From Ferdinandcohnia sp036962685 (GTDB taxonomy: Bacteria > Bacillota > Bacilli > Bacillales > Bacillaceae_L), in the NCBI RefSeq assembly GCF_036962685.1, contig NZ_JBALOP010000002.1:230229-294228 (forward strand): 64,000 nt of DNA, written 5' to 3'. How positions within the stretch are numbered: position 1 is the stretch's first letter; the number at the start of each line of letters is the position of its first letter. The notes beneath the pieces are model-generated. The model was given only the letters and a program-made list of their open reading frames with translations. It did not search any database and was not told where the DNA came from. Shown piece by piece: positions 18,109-27,200 of this stretch. Made by a program: the position numbers and the translations under genes.

Positions 18109-18870
18109 ATGTTTGAAAAATTTAAAAAACCGAAAAAAAAGCCAGTTTCTATTTCAGAAGAAGAAATAGTAAAAGGGCCGATTCCTAATCACATAGCGAT
18201 TATTATGGACGGAAATGGGAGATGGGCAAAAAAACGTTCATTGCCACGAACTGCTGGTCACCATGAAGGTATGAAGGTAGTAAAAAGAATGACCAAGCTT
18301 GCAAGTCGACTTGGAGTAAAGACTTTAACTGTCTACGCGTTTTCAACAGAAAACTGGAAGCGTCCAGAGGATGAGGTTAATTATCTATTAAAACTCCCCC
18401 AAGAATTTCTGGGAACGTTTCTACCTGAGCTAATTGAGGAAAACGTTCAGGTTCGAATCATGGGGAATAAAGATGCGATTCCTGCGCATACTCAAAAAGC
18501 GGTAGATAAAGCGGTACACGATACAAAGAACAATACCGGCTTAATCCTAAATTTCGCACTAAATTATGGGGGCCGTGCGGAAATTATCGATGCGGTCAAT
18601 AACATTCTTTCGGACCATGAAGAGGGTAACCTACATAAAAAAATAGACGAAGAATTGTTTAACCAATATTTAATGAGCGCTGGATTACAAGATCCCGATT
18701 TATTAATCCGTACTAGCGGGGAAATACGATTAAGTAATTTTATGCTCTGGCAGCTTGCATATACTGAATTCTGGTTCACAGATGTATTATGGCCTGATTT
18801 TAAAGAGCAGCATTTATTAGAGGCCATCTATGCATTTCAAAAGAGAGGTCGACGATTTGGAGGAGTATAA
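18109..18870 (+). CDS. uppS: Isoprenyl transferase, undecaprenyl diphosphate synthase
   Basis: Condenses IPP onto farnesyl diphosphate to give the C55 lipid carrier used for peptidoglycan and teichoic acid synthesis. The 253-residue cis-prenyltransferase has IMDGNGRWAKKR with catalytic D34, the FALNYGGRAEI motif, and the C-terminal RTSGEIRLSNF with the diphosphate-binding arginines. The lysine-rich start (KFKKPKKKP) is an extension before the fold. It is followed by cdsA after 33 bases. Confidence 0.97.
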   Translation: MFEKFKKPKKKPVSISEEEIVKGPIPNHIAIIMDGNGRWAKKRSLPRTAGHHEGMKVVKRMTKLASRLGVKTLTVYAFSTENWKRPEDEVNYLLKLPQEFLGTFLPELIEENVQVRIMGNKDAIPAHTQKAVDKAVHDTKNNTGLILNFALNYGGRAEIIDAVNNILSDHEEGNLHKKIDEELFNQYLMSAGLQDPDLLIRTSGEIRLSNFMLWQLAYTEFWFTDVLWPDFKEQHLLEAIYAFQKRGRRFGGV

Positions 18871-18903
18871 GAACCAAATCGCATTTGAAAAAGGAATGAT
18901 ACG

Positions 18904-19695
18904 ATGAAACAAAGAATTATAACGGCAATAATTGCAGCAGCAATCTTTCTACCGATTGTAATTATTGGAGGCATCCCATTTACTATTTTAGTCTACTTGA
19001 TGGGAGCTATCGCAATTTTTGAACTTTTACGGATGAAGCGTATTAATATTGCGTCAATCCCGGGCATAATTTCTATTATATTGTTATGGATTATTTTAAT
19101 TCCAAGTAAATACAATGATCTATTTACACCTTTAAAAATTTCGAAAATTGAAATAGTCCTACTTATCGTTTTGTTTATATTAACGTATACGGTTATATCT
19201 AAAAACAGCTTTAACTTTGATGATGCTGGACTGGTAATCCTCGCAGCATTATATATTGGTTTTGGTTTTTATTATATGATTGAAATAAGAGCGATGGGAT
19301 TAGCATATATATTCTATGCATTCGTTGTTATTTGGACAACTGATTCAGGAGCTTACTTTATTGGAAGAAAGCTTGGTAAGAATAAGCTCTGGCCAGAAAT
19401 TAGTCCAAATAAAACAGTCGAAGGATTTGTTGGCGGAATTGTTACGGCTATTGTATTTGCGTTTATTTTTAACATGATCACGGATTTATTTGATTCCTTC
19501 TTTTCACTCATTATCGTGACATTAATTGTGTCTGTTTTTGGACAAATTGGGGATTTAGTAGAATCTGCATTAAAGAGACATTATAATGTGAAGGATTCTG
19601 GGACATTGCTACCTGGACATGGAGGAATATTAGATCGTTTTGATAGCATGATATTTATCCTGCCGATTCTTTATTTTTTAAGATTAATTATATAG
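18904..19695 (+). CDS. cdsA: Phosphatidate cytidylyltransferase
   Basis: Makes CDP-diacylglycerol, the precursor of the anionic phospholipids. The 263 residues are mostly membrane spanning (about seven to eight segments). The C terminus carries the family signature with ESALKRHYNVKDSG and PGHGGILDRFDS (about 222-247), which includes the metal-binding aspartates. ATG 18904 follows AAAGGAATGATACG. It stands between uppS and dxr, a very common arrangement. Confidence 0.97.
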   Translation: MKQRIITAIIAAAIFLPIVIIGGIPFTILVYLMGAIAIFELLRMKRINIASIPGIISIILLWIILIPSKYNDLFTPLKISKIEIVLLIVLFILTYTVISKNSFNFDDAGLVILAALYIGFGFYYMIEIRAMGLAYIFYAFVVIWTTDSGAYFIGRKLGKNKLWPEISPNKTVEGFVGGIVTAIVFAFIFNMITDLFDSFFSLIIVTLIVSVFGQIGDLVESALKRHYNVKDSGTLLPGHGGILDRFDSMIFILPILYFLRLII

Positions 19696-19722
19696 TAGTG
19701 GTTTTTTATTGGGAGTGAGTTT

Positions 19723-20880
19723 GTGAAGAAAATTAGTTTATTAGGGGCTACGGGCTCGATTGGGCAACAAACTTTAGATGTGATTAAACAACATCCAGAA
19801 GAATTACAGCTTGTTGCGATGTCAATTGGGGAAAATGTGACCTTAGGGCGCGAAATTATACATAAGTTTTCACCGAAGCTTGTTTCCGTGAAATCAAAAG
19901 AAACATGTGAATTATATAAAAGTGAATTTTCCAGTGACATTCAGTTTGTATATGGAGATGAAGGTTTAATCGAAGTTGCTACTTACCATGAAGCGACAAT
20001 TGTTCTTAATGCAGTTGTTGGAAGTGTTGGATTATTACCAACATTAAAAGCAATTGAAGCGAAAAAAACAATTGGACTTGCCAACAAGGAAACACTAGTT
20101 ACGGCTGGTCATCTGGTCATGGATGCTGCGAAGCAACATGGTGTAGCCATTTTACCAGTTGATAGTGAGCACTCCGCTATTTTTCAATGCCTGCAAGGTG
20201 AAAAAGAAAAGAATGTAGAGAAAATTATCTTGACCGCTTCGGGCGGAAGTTTCCGTGATCGAACTCGCGATGAACTTAAGGATGTTACAGTTGAAGATGC
20301 CCTTAAGCATCCCAACTGGTCAATGGGTGCTAAAATTACAATTGATTCAGCAACGATGATGAACAAAGGATTAGAAGTAATCGAAGCACATTGGTTGTTT
20401 AATCTTCCTTATGAACAAATTGATGTTCTCCTTCATAAAGAAAGCATCATTCATTCAATGGTTGAGTTCCATGATAGCAGTGTCATCGCTCAACTTGGAA
20501 CACCAGACATGAGGGTTCCAATTCAATATGCCTTTTCATATCCAGATCGTTTTCCTATGCATGCATCGAAGGAGAGATTACGACTTTGGGAAATCGGAAA
20601 ACTACATTTTTCGAAGCCTGATTTTGACAGATTTAGATGCCTTGGATTTGCATTTCACGCTGGTAAAACGGGTGGGACACTTCCAACGGTATTAAATGCC
20701 GCAAATGAAGAGGCCGTTTCAGGATTTTTAAATGGGAAAGTCTCATTCCTAGAGATTGAGGAAATCATTGAAGGTACATTGGAAAAACATGACACCATCC
20801 AAGACCCTAGTTTGGATATCATCCAACAGGTAGACAAAGAAACACGAGCTTTTGTTCGGGAATTAGTAGATAAAAAATAG
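19723..20880 (+). CDS. dxr: 1-deoxy-D-xylulose 5-phosphate reductoisomerase
   Basis: Second step of the MEP isoprenoid pathway, converting DXP to MEP with NADPH and a divalent metal. The 385-residue protein has the NADPH-binding GATGSIG at residues 8-14, ANKETLV, the metal/substrate motif DSEHSAIFQ, a catalytic loop region GSFRDRTRDEL, and MNKGLEVIEAHWLF. It starts at GTG 19723 behind GGGAGTGAG. Its product feeds the chain made by UppS two genes upstream. Confidence 0.97.
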   Translation: MKKISLLGATGSIGQQTLDVIKQHPEELQLVAMSIGENVTLGREIIHKFSPKLVSVKSKETCELYKSEFSSDIQFVYGDEGLIEVATYHEATIVLNAVVGSVGLLPTLKAIEAKKTIGLANKETLVTAGHLVMDAAKQHGVAILPVDSEHSAIFQCLQGEKEKNVEKIILTASGGSFRDRTRDELKDVTVEDALKHPNWSMGAKITIDSATMMNKGLEVIEAHWLFNLPYEQIDVLLHKESIIHSMVEFHDSSVIAQLGTPDMRVPIQYAFSYPDRFPMHASKERLRLWEIGKLHFSKPDFDRFRCLGFAFHAGKTGGTLPTVLNAANEEAVSGFLNGKVSFLEIEEIIEGTLEKHDTIQDPSLDIIQQVDKETRAFVRELVDKK

Positions 20881-20890
20881 AATATTGAGG

Positions 20891-21006
20891 CTAGCTTCAG
20901 GCGCCATCGTCTTGGGTCATAAGCCAATCGCTTCGGAAGGTAAAATGCACCTTCTGTATGCGCTTGTCTTATGCCTGTCGCCGATTAGCGGGCGCCTTAC
21001 GCTTTT
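20891..21006 (+). repeat. Dispersed structured repeat, copy 1
   Basis: This 116-base element lies between dxr and rseP. It begins CTAGCTTCAGGCGCC and ends GGGCGCCTTACGCTTTT; the ends pair (AGGCGCC with GGCGCCT). An inner hairpin GAAGGT (20936-20941)/ACCTTC (20949-20954) lies in the middle. Related elements are at 28542-28734 and 38873-38998. No gene is seen in it. Confidence 0.8.
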
Positions 21007-21036
21007 GATTTAATCTAACAAAAGGTGGTTAAATAT

Positions 21037-22296
21037 GTGGAGACTGTGATAGCCTTTATCATTATTTTTGGTGCACTCGTATTTTTTCATGAGTGGGGAC
21101 ATCTCGTTTTAGCGAAGCGAGCAGGAATTCTTTGTCGTGAATTTGCTATTGGGATGGGACCAAAGGTATTTACCTTTAGAAAAAATGAAACACTTTATAC
21201 GATTCGTCTCCTACCTATAGGCGGATATGTTAGAATGGCTGGCGAAGACCCGGAAATGGTTGAACTTAAACCAGGTCACAATATAGGGTTGTTATTTGAT
21301 AAAAATGGGAAAGTCGATAAAATCATTTTAAATAATAAGGATAAATATCCAGATTTAAAGGTGATTGAGGTTGAGGAAGCCGATTTAGAGCATAATCTTT
21401 TTATTTCTGGTTATGAAGATGGGGAAGATGAGGTTCTAAAAAGATATGAAGTGAGTGAGACTGCTTTTTTTGTTGTCGATGGACAAGAAACGCAAATCGC
21501 TCCTTATAATCGACAATTCGCTTCTAAAACTTTGCTGCAAAGGACATTGGCAATTGCCGCTGGCCCGGCAATGAATTTTGTACTAGCTTTTATTATTTTA
21601 ATTGTAATCGGCTTATTACAAGGTACACCAATCGACAAGCCAATCCTTGGAAAGCTAACGGAGGATGGGGCTGCACTTCAAGCAGGACTTCACGAGGGTG
21701 ATGTTGTTCGTGAAATTGATAATGAACAAGTTTCTACCTGGAATGATATTGTAGGTATTATTCGCTCACATCCTGAAGAGGAAATCGGCTTTGTTGTTGA
21801 ACGTAATGGTAGCCTTCATGAAATTTCTGTAACCCCGAAAGCTCAGCAGCTTGAGGATGAAACTATTGGAGTCATAGGTGTTTATGGACCAGTAGAGAAA
21901 TCAGTTTTACCATCCTTGAAATATGGGGTTTTGGAAACCTTTATGTGGACAAAGGAAATTTTACTCGGTCTTGGAAAGCTTATAACAGGACAATTCTCGA
22001 TTGATATGCTTTCTGGACCAGTTGGAATATATGTATCAACCGATACAGTTGTTCAGTCTGGAATCTTTTATGTGATGAAATGGGCTGCAATCCTCAGCAT
22101 TAACCTTGGTATTGTTAACCTATTACCATTGCCAGCTCTTGATGGTGGACGATTAGTATTCTTTGCATTGGAAGCTGTACGTGGGAAACCGATTGACAAG
22201 CAAAAAGAAGGTATGGTTCATTTTATCGGTTTTGCCTTATTAATGCTTCTAATGTTGGTTGTCACCTGGAATGATATTCAACGATTCTTTTTATAA
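21037..22296 (+). CDS. rseP: Site-2 intramembrane zinc metalloprotease RseP/RasP
   Basis: Intramembrane protease that cuts anti-sigma factors and other membrane proteins in stress signalling and cell division. The GTG at 21037 is chosen because AAAGGTGG (21021-21028) precedes it and the protein then begins VETVIAFIIIFG like its relatives; 419 residues. The zinc motif HEWGH lies in the first membrane helix (about 17-21), a PDZ domain lies near 200-270, and the C-terminal metal-binding LPALDGGRL is near 370. The insert between helix one and the PDZ domain is typical of Bacillus RasP. Confidence 0.95.
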   Translation: METVIAFIIIFGALVFFHEWGHLVLAKRAGILCREFAIGMGPKVFTFRKNETLYTIRLLPIGGYVRMAGEDPEMVELKPGHNIGLLFDKNGKVDKIILNNKDKYPDLKVIEVEEADLEHNLFISGYEDGEDEVLKRYEVSETAFFVVDGQETQIAPYNRQFASKTLLQRTLAIAAGPAMNFVLAFIILIVIGLLQGTPIDKPILGKLTEDGAALQAGLHEGDVVREIDNEQVSTWNDIVGIIRSHPEEEIGFVVERNGSLHEISVTPKAQQLEDETIGVIGVYGPVEKSVLPSLKYGVLETFMWTKEILLGLGKLITGQFSIDMLSGPVGIYVSTDTVVQSGIFYVMKWAAILSINLGIVNLLPLPALDGGRLVFFALEAVRGKPIDKQKEGMVHFIGFALLMLLMLVVTWNDIQRFFL

Positions 22297-22328
22297 AATA
22301 AGCTCAAATATAGAACGAGGTGCAAGAT

Positions 22329-24032
22329 ATGAAACAAAGTATGACGCTTATACCTACACTGCGAGAAGTACCATCTGATGCCGAAATTAAAAGCCACCAG
22401 CTTTTAATTCGAGCGGGATTTATTAGACAAAATGCGAGTGGGGTTTATAGCTATCTTCCATTAGCAAGACGTGTTTTACAAAAAATTGAAACGATTGTTC
22501 GTGAAGAAATGGAACGAGCAGGTGCAGCTGAACTCCTTATGCCAGCTTTGACGCCAGCAGAGCTTTGGCAGGAATCAGGACGCTGGTATTCTTACGGCCC
22601 AGAACTTATGCGCCTGCATGATCGTCATGAGCGGGACTTCGTATTAGGCCCGACACATGAAGAAGTAATTACTAGTCTTGTTCGTGATGAAATTAAATCA
22701 TATAAAAGACTACCGATCACTCTTTATCAAATTCAAACAAAATTCCGTGATGAAAAAAGACCACGCTTCGGGCTATTACGCGGTCGGGAATTTATTATGA
22801 AAGATGCATATTCCTTCCATGCGGATCAAGAAAGTCTTCATGATGTATATGAAAAAATGTATACGGCCTATTCCAATGTATTTGCACGTTGTGGACTTAA
22901 CTTCCGTGCCGTAATCGCGGATTCAGGAGCTATGGGCGGTAAAGATACGCATGAATTTATGGTTCTTTCCGAAGTTGGAGAGGATACAATTGCATATTCT
23001 GATACTTCCTCATTTGCGGCAAATATTGAAATGGCACCTGTTGTCATGGAATATCCAAAAAGTGATGAGCCAGTAAAAGAACTTGAAAAAGTAGAGACAA
23101 TCGGCAAAAAATCAATCGAAGAAGTGGCAGCCTTCCTTGACGTTCCAAAGGATAAATGCATCAAATCACTTCTTTTCGAGGTTGATGAAAAATTTGTACT
23201 TGTTTTAGCTCGCGGTGACCATGAAGTAAATGATATTAAAGTGAAAAACTTGCTGGAAGCTACAAATGTAGAACTAGCAGGTACAGAAGATACTGAACGT
23301 ATCATGGGCTGTACAGTTGGTTCCTTAGGACCAATTAATGTGACTAAGGATATTACTGTAATTGCTGACCATGCTGTTGTCTCAGTTGTCAATGGTGTTT
23401 GTGGGGCAAATGAAGAGAATTATCATTTTGTTAATGTAAATGCAGATCGTGATTTTGCTGGTATTCAATATGCAGACCTTCGTTTTATCCAAGAAGGCGA
23501 CCCATCACCAGATGGTCAGGGCAAAATTGTCTTTGCTGAAGGTATCGAAGTCGGTCATATCTTTAAACTTGGTACAAGATACAGTGAAGCAATGGGTGCA
23601 ACCTTCCTTGATGAAAACGGAAGAGCACAACCCATGATAATGGGATGCTATGGGATCGGAGTTTCTAGAACTCTATCTGCTGTTGCGGAGCAGTCCAATG
23701 ACGAAAATGGTTTGATTTGGCCAGCGAATCTTGCACCATATGATCTACATTTAATCCCGGTAAATATGAAAAACGAAGAACAAAAAGCTCTTTCTGAATC
23801 TTTGTACCTGTCTCTAAAGGAAAGCGGATTTGATGTTTTATTCGATGATCGTGCTGAACGTCCAGGTGTGAAATTTTCGGATTCTGATTTAATCGGTTTG
23901 CCACTACGTATCACTGTTGGAAAACGTGCTGGCGAAGGTGTTGTCGAGGTGAAGGTTCGTAAGACAGGGGAAACATTGGAAATAAATATTGAAAATCTTA
24001 TCGAGACAATTAAGAAATATGTAGTAAAATAA
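22329..24032 (+). CDS. proS: Prolyl-tRNA synthetase (bacterial type)
   Basis: Class II synthetase that charges tRNA-Pro. ATG 22329 with GAGG at 22317-22320 gives 567 residues, the usual length. Motif 2 (FRDEKRPRFGLLRGREFIMKDAYSF, cited in part as RFGLLRGREF) and motif 3 (GCYGIGVSRTL) are present, and an editing-domain insert spans about 225-400. The C-terminal anticodon domain includes DDRAERPGVKF. Only 32 bases separate it from rseP, so there is no room for a T-box leader. Confidence 0.97.
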   Translation: MKQSMTLIPTLREVPSDAEIKSHQLLIRAGFIRQNASGVYSYLPLARRVLQKIETIVREEMERAGAAELLMPALTPAELWQESGRWYSYGPELMRLHDRHERDFVLGPTHEEVITSLVRDEIKSYKRLPITLYQIQTKFRDEKRPRFGLLRGREFIMKDAYSFHADQESLHDVYEKMYTAYSNVFARCGLNFRAVIADSGAMGGKDTHEFMVLSEVGEDTIAYSDTSSFAANIEMAPVVMEYPKSDEPVKELEKVETIGKKSIEEVAAFLDVPKDKCIKSLLFEVDEKFVLVLARGDHEVNDIKVKNLLEATNVELAGTEDTERIMGCTVGSLGPINVTKDITVIADHAVVSVVNGVCGANEENYHFVNVNADRDFAGIQYADLRFIQEGDPSPDGQGKIVFAEGIEVGHIFKLGTRYSEAMGATFLDENGRAQPMIMGCYGIGVSRTLSAVAEQSNDENGLIWPANLAPYDLHLIPVNMKNEEQKALSESLYLSLKESGFDVLFDDRAERPGVKFSDSDLIGLPLRITVGKRAGEGVVEVKVRKTGETLEINIENLIETIKKYVVK

Positions 24033-24048
24033 TTAATAGAAAAGAAAA

Positions 24049-24076
24049 AAGGTACCTCGGTAAGATGAGGTACCTT
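24049..24076 (+). terminator. Hairpin after proS, possible terminator
   Basis: AAGGTACCTC (24049-24058) and GAGGTACCTT (24067-24076) form a perfect 10-bp stem. The following TAATTATTT is a poor T tract, so termination may be partial; an A-rich run upstream would allow function in the other direction. Confidence 0.6.
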
Positions 24077-24089
24077 AATTATTTGAAAT

Positions 24090-24212
24090 GTGGAAGCGGC
24101 TCGCCCAGAAATGAGAAATCTGGAAACTCCGACAAAGAAGCGCACTTTGCTTCTGCCGGAGGAGTTGAAGATTCTCGAGTTTCTAGCCGCTGAAACTAGA
24201 CATTCTGTCTGA
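24090..24212 (+). repeat. Folded intergenic element upstream of polC
   Basis: About 120 bases with nested complementarity: outer AGCGGCT (24095-24101) with AGCCGCT (24185-24191), CTCG with CGAG nearby, AACTCC (24125-24130) with GGAGTT (24161-24166), and apical AGAAGC (24136-24141) with GCTTCT (24149-24154). It holds no gene. I recall similar intergenic elements in other Bacillus genomes but cannot verify this here. Only one copy is in the window. Confidence 0.6.
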
Positions 24213-24227
24213 AGAGGGGGAACGAGG

Positions 24228-27200
24228 ATGGAATTATCGCCACAGCAAAAAGAACGTTTTATGGTACTGCTGCAGCAGCTGGAATTAACTGATGATGCGT
24301 TGGTTACACACTTTGCAAATGCAGGAATCGAAAAGCTCATGATTGACAAAGAAAAGAAAGCATGGCATTTCTTTTTTTCCTTTGAAAAAATAATTCCTGC
24401 TGATGTAATGAGGATTTTTTCTACACAATTACGAACAAAATTTACCCATATTGCATCGGTAACGTTCTCTTTACGTGTCGGGTCTCAGAATGTGACCGAA
24501 GAAATGGTACAAGCCTATTGGCCACTGTGCATACAAGAATTAGATGGAATCGCACCACCGATTCTATCATTATTGCATAATCAGATTCCGACACAACAAG
24601 GTCTTAAACTTCATATCAAAACAAGAAATGATACGGAATCAATCGCGATTAAGAAAAAATATGCCCAAGTAATCGGAAATGTATATCAATCTTATGGTTT
24701 TCCAATGTTCACGCTTGAAACTGAAGTAGAGGTTTCTAATAAAGAGTACGAACAGTTTTTACAGAAAAAACAACAGGAAGACCAGGAAAAAGCATTATTA
24801 GCTGTTGCTGACATGCAAAAGAAAGAGAAAGAAAAAGACCAAGCGAACTCCGTTTCGGGGCCGATTACAATTGGTTACACAATTAAGAATGATGAAGAAG
24901 TTAAAGAAATTAGTTCAATCCTTGACGAAGAGCGAAGAATTGCCGTTCAAGGGTATATTTTCTTTGCTGAGACAAGGGAATTGCGCAGTGGAAGAACACT
25001 ATTAACATTCAAAATTACCGACTATACGGATTCGATATTAGTCAAAGTATTCTCACGCGATAAAGAGGATGTTCACCTATTACAAGCCATTAAAAAAGGC
25101 ATGTGGGTCCGTTGTCGAGGAAGTATTCAAAATGATACATTTGTTAGAGACTTAGTTATGCTTGCAAATGATATTAATGAAATACAGCCTATGAATGAAA
25201 GAAAAGACACTGCTCCCGAAGGAGAAAAACGTGTCGAGCTTCATTTGCATTCACCAATGAGTCAGATGGATGCTGTAACGTCTGTTAGTCAATTGATAGG
25301 ACAAGCTAAAAAATGGGGCCACACTGCCATTGCTTTAACAGACCATGCGGTTGGTCAATCATTCCCAGAAGCTTATTCTGCTGCTAAGAAAAATGGGATC
25401 AAGATGATCTATGGTGTTGAAGCCAATTTAGTCGATGATGGTGTCCCAATTGCTTATAATTCACAGCATCGTCATTTAGAAGACGATACTTATGTCGTTT
25501 TTGACGTAGAAACTACAGGATTATCAGCAGTCTATAATACAATTATCGAGTTGGCTGCCGTTAAAGTAAGAAATGGTGAAATCATTGATCGATTTGAATC
25601 ATTTGCTAACCCGCACCACCGCTTAAGTGCGACAACAATCGATCTTACGGGAATCACAGATGATATGGTAAGTTCAGCACCTGAGGTTAGTGAAGTCCTA
25701 GTGAAGTTCCATGATTGGGCAGAGGATGCAATATTAGTTGCTCATAATGCGAGTTTTGATATGGGCTTTTTAAATGTTGGCTATAAAAAGGCGGGGCTTG
25801 AGAAAGCAACAAACCCTGTCATAGATACACTTGAACTCGCTAGATTATTATATCCAGATTTAAAAAACCATCGCTTAAATACATTATGTAAAAAGTTTGA
25901 TATTGAATTAACTCAGCATCACCGTGCAATTTATGATGCGGAAGCAACAGGGTACTTAGCCGTTAAACTTTTAAAAGATGCAGCTGAAAAAGAGATTGAG
26001 TACCATGATCAATTAAATGATTATATGGGAAAAGGGAAAGCATACCAACGGTCAAGACCTTTTCATGCAACATTACTTGCCCAAACCGATGTAGGACTTA
26101 AAAATTTATTTAAATTAATATCGATTTCACATATGAATTATTTTTACCGTGTACCACGTATCCCACGATCACAGCTACAAAAATATCGTGAAGGTATTTT
26201 AGTTGGTTCTGCTTGTGACAAAGGGGAAGTATTTGAAGGAATGATGCAGAAGTCACCTGAGGAAGTTGAGTCTATTGCTCAATTTTATGACTATCTAGAA
26301 GTTCAGCCACCTTCTAACTATAAGCATTTATTAGAATTAGATTTGATTCAAAATGAGCGTGAACTCAAGGATATCTTAAAGAATATTGTCAGCCTTGGAG
26401 AGAAGCTGAATCTTCCGGTTGTTGCTACAGGGAATGTGCATTATCTAAACCCAGATGATCATATTTATCGAAAGATTTTAATAAGGTCTCAAGGTGGGGC
26501 CAATCCATTGAATCGACACTCGCTTCCAGAGGTTCATTTCCGAACAACGAATGAAATGTTGGACTGTTTCTCGTTTCTTGATAAAGAGAAAGCAAAGGAA
26601 ATTGTCGTTACAAACACGCAAAAAATTGCAGATATGATTGGCGAAGTGAAACCGATAAAAGATGACCTATATACACCTAAAATCGAAGGTGCTGAAGATG
26701 AAATCAGGAATATGAGCTATAGCATGGCGAGAAGCATCTATGGCGAGGAATTACCTGAAATCGTAGAAAAGCGTTTAGAAAAAGAACTAAAAAGTATTAT
26801 AGGGCATGGATTCGCAGTTATTTACTTGATTTCACATAAACTGGTTAAAAAATCACTTGATGATGGATATCTAGTTGGTTCACGTGGGTCAGTTGGTTCT
26901 TCGTTAGTTGCGACAATGACGGAAATAACAGAAGTAAATCCATTACCGCCACACTATGTATGTCCAGACTGTAAGCATTCTGAGTTCTTTAATGATGGTT
27001 CAGTCGGTTCGGGGTTTGACTTACCAGATAAGGAATGCCCAAATTGCGGGGCAAATTACAAGAAAGATGGCCATGATATTCCGTTCGAAACATTCCTAGG
27101 ATTTAAGGGTGACAAGGTACCGGATATCGACTTAAACTTCTCTGGTGAGTATCAGCCACGTGCTCATAACTATACAAAGGTATTGTTTGGTGAGGATTAT

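Noticed and set aside
22297..22328. T-box leader for proS
   Set aside because: Only 32 bases separate rseP and proS; there is no space for a T-box.
22868..24349. Two long minus-strand open frames (174 and 233 residues) opposite proS
   Set aside because: They are opposite a conserved, full-length gene, have low-complexity Ser/Phe-rich translations typical of antisense shadows, and lack ribosome binding sites.
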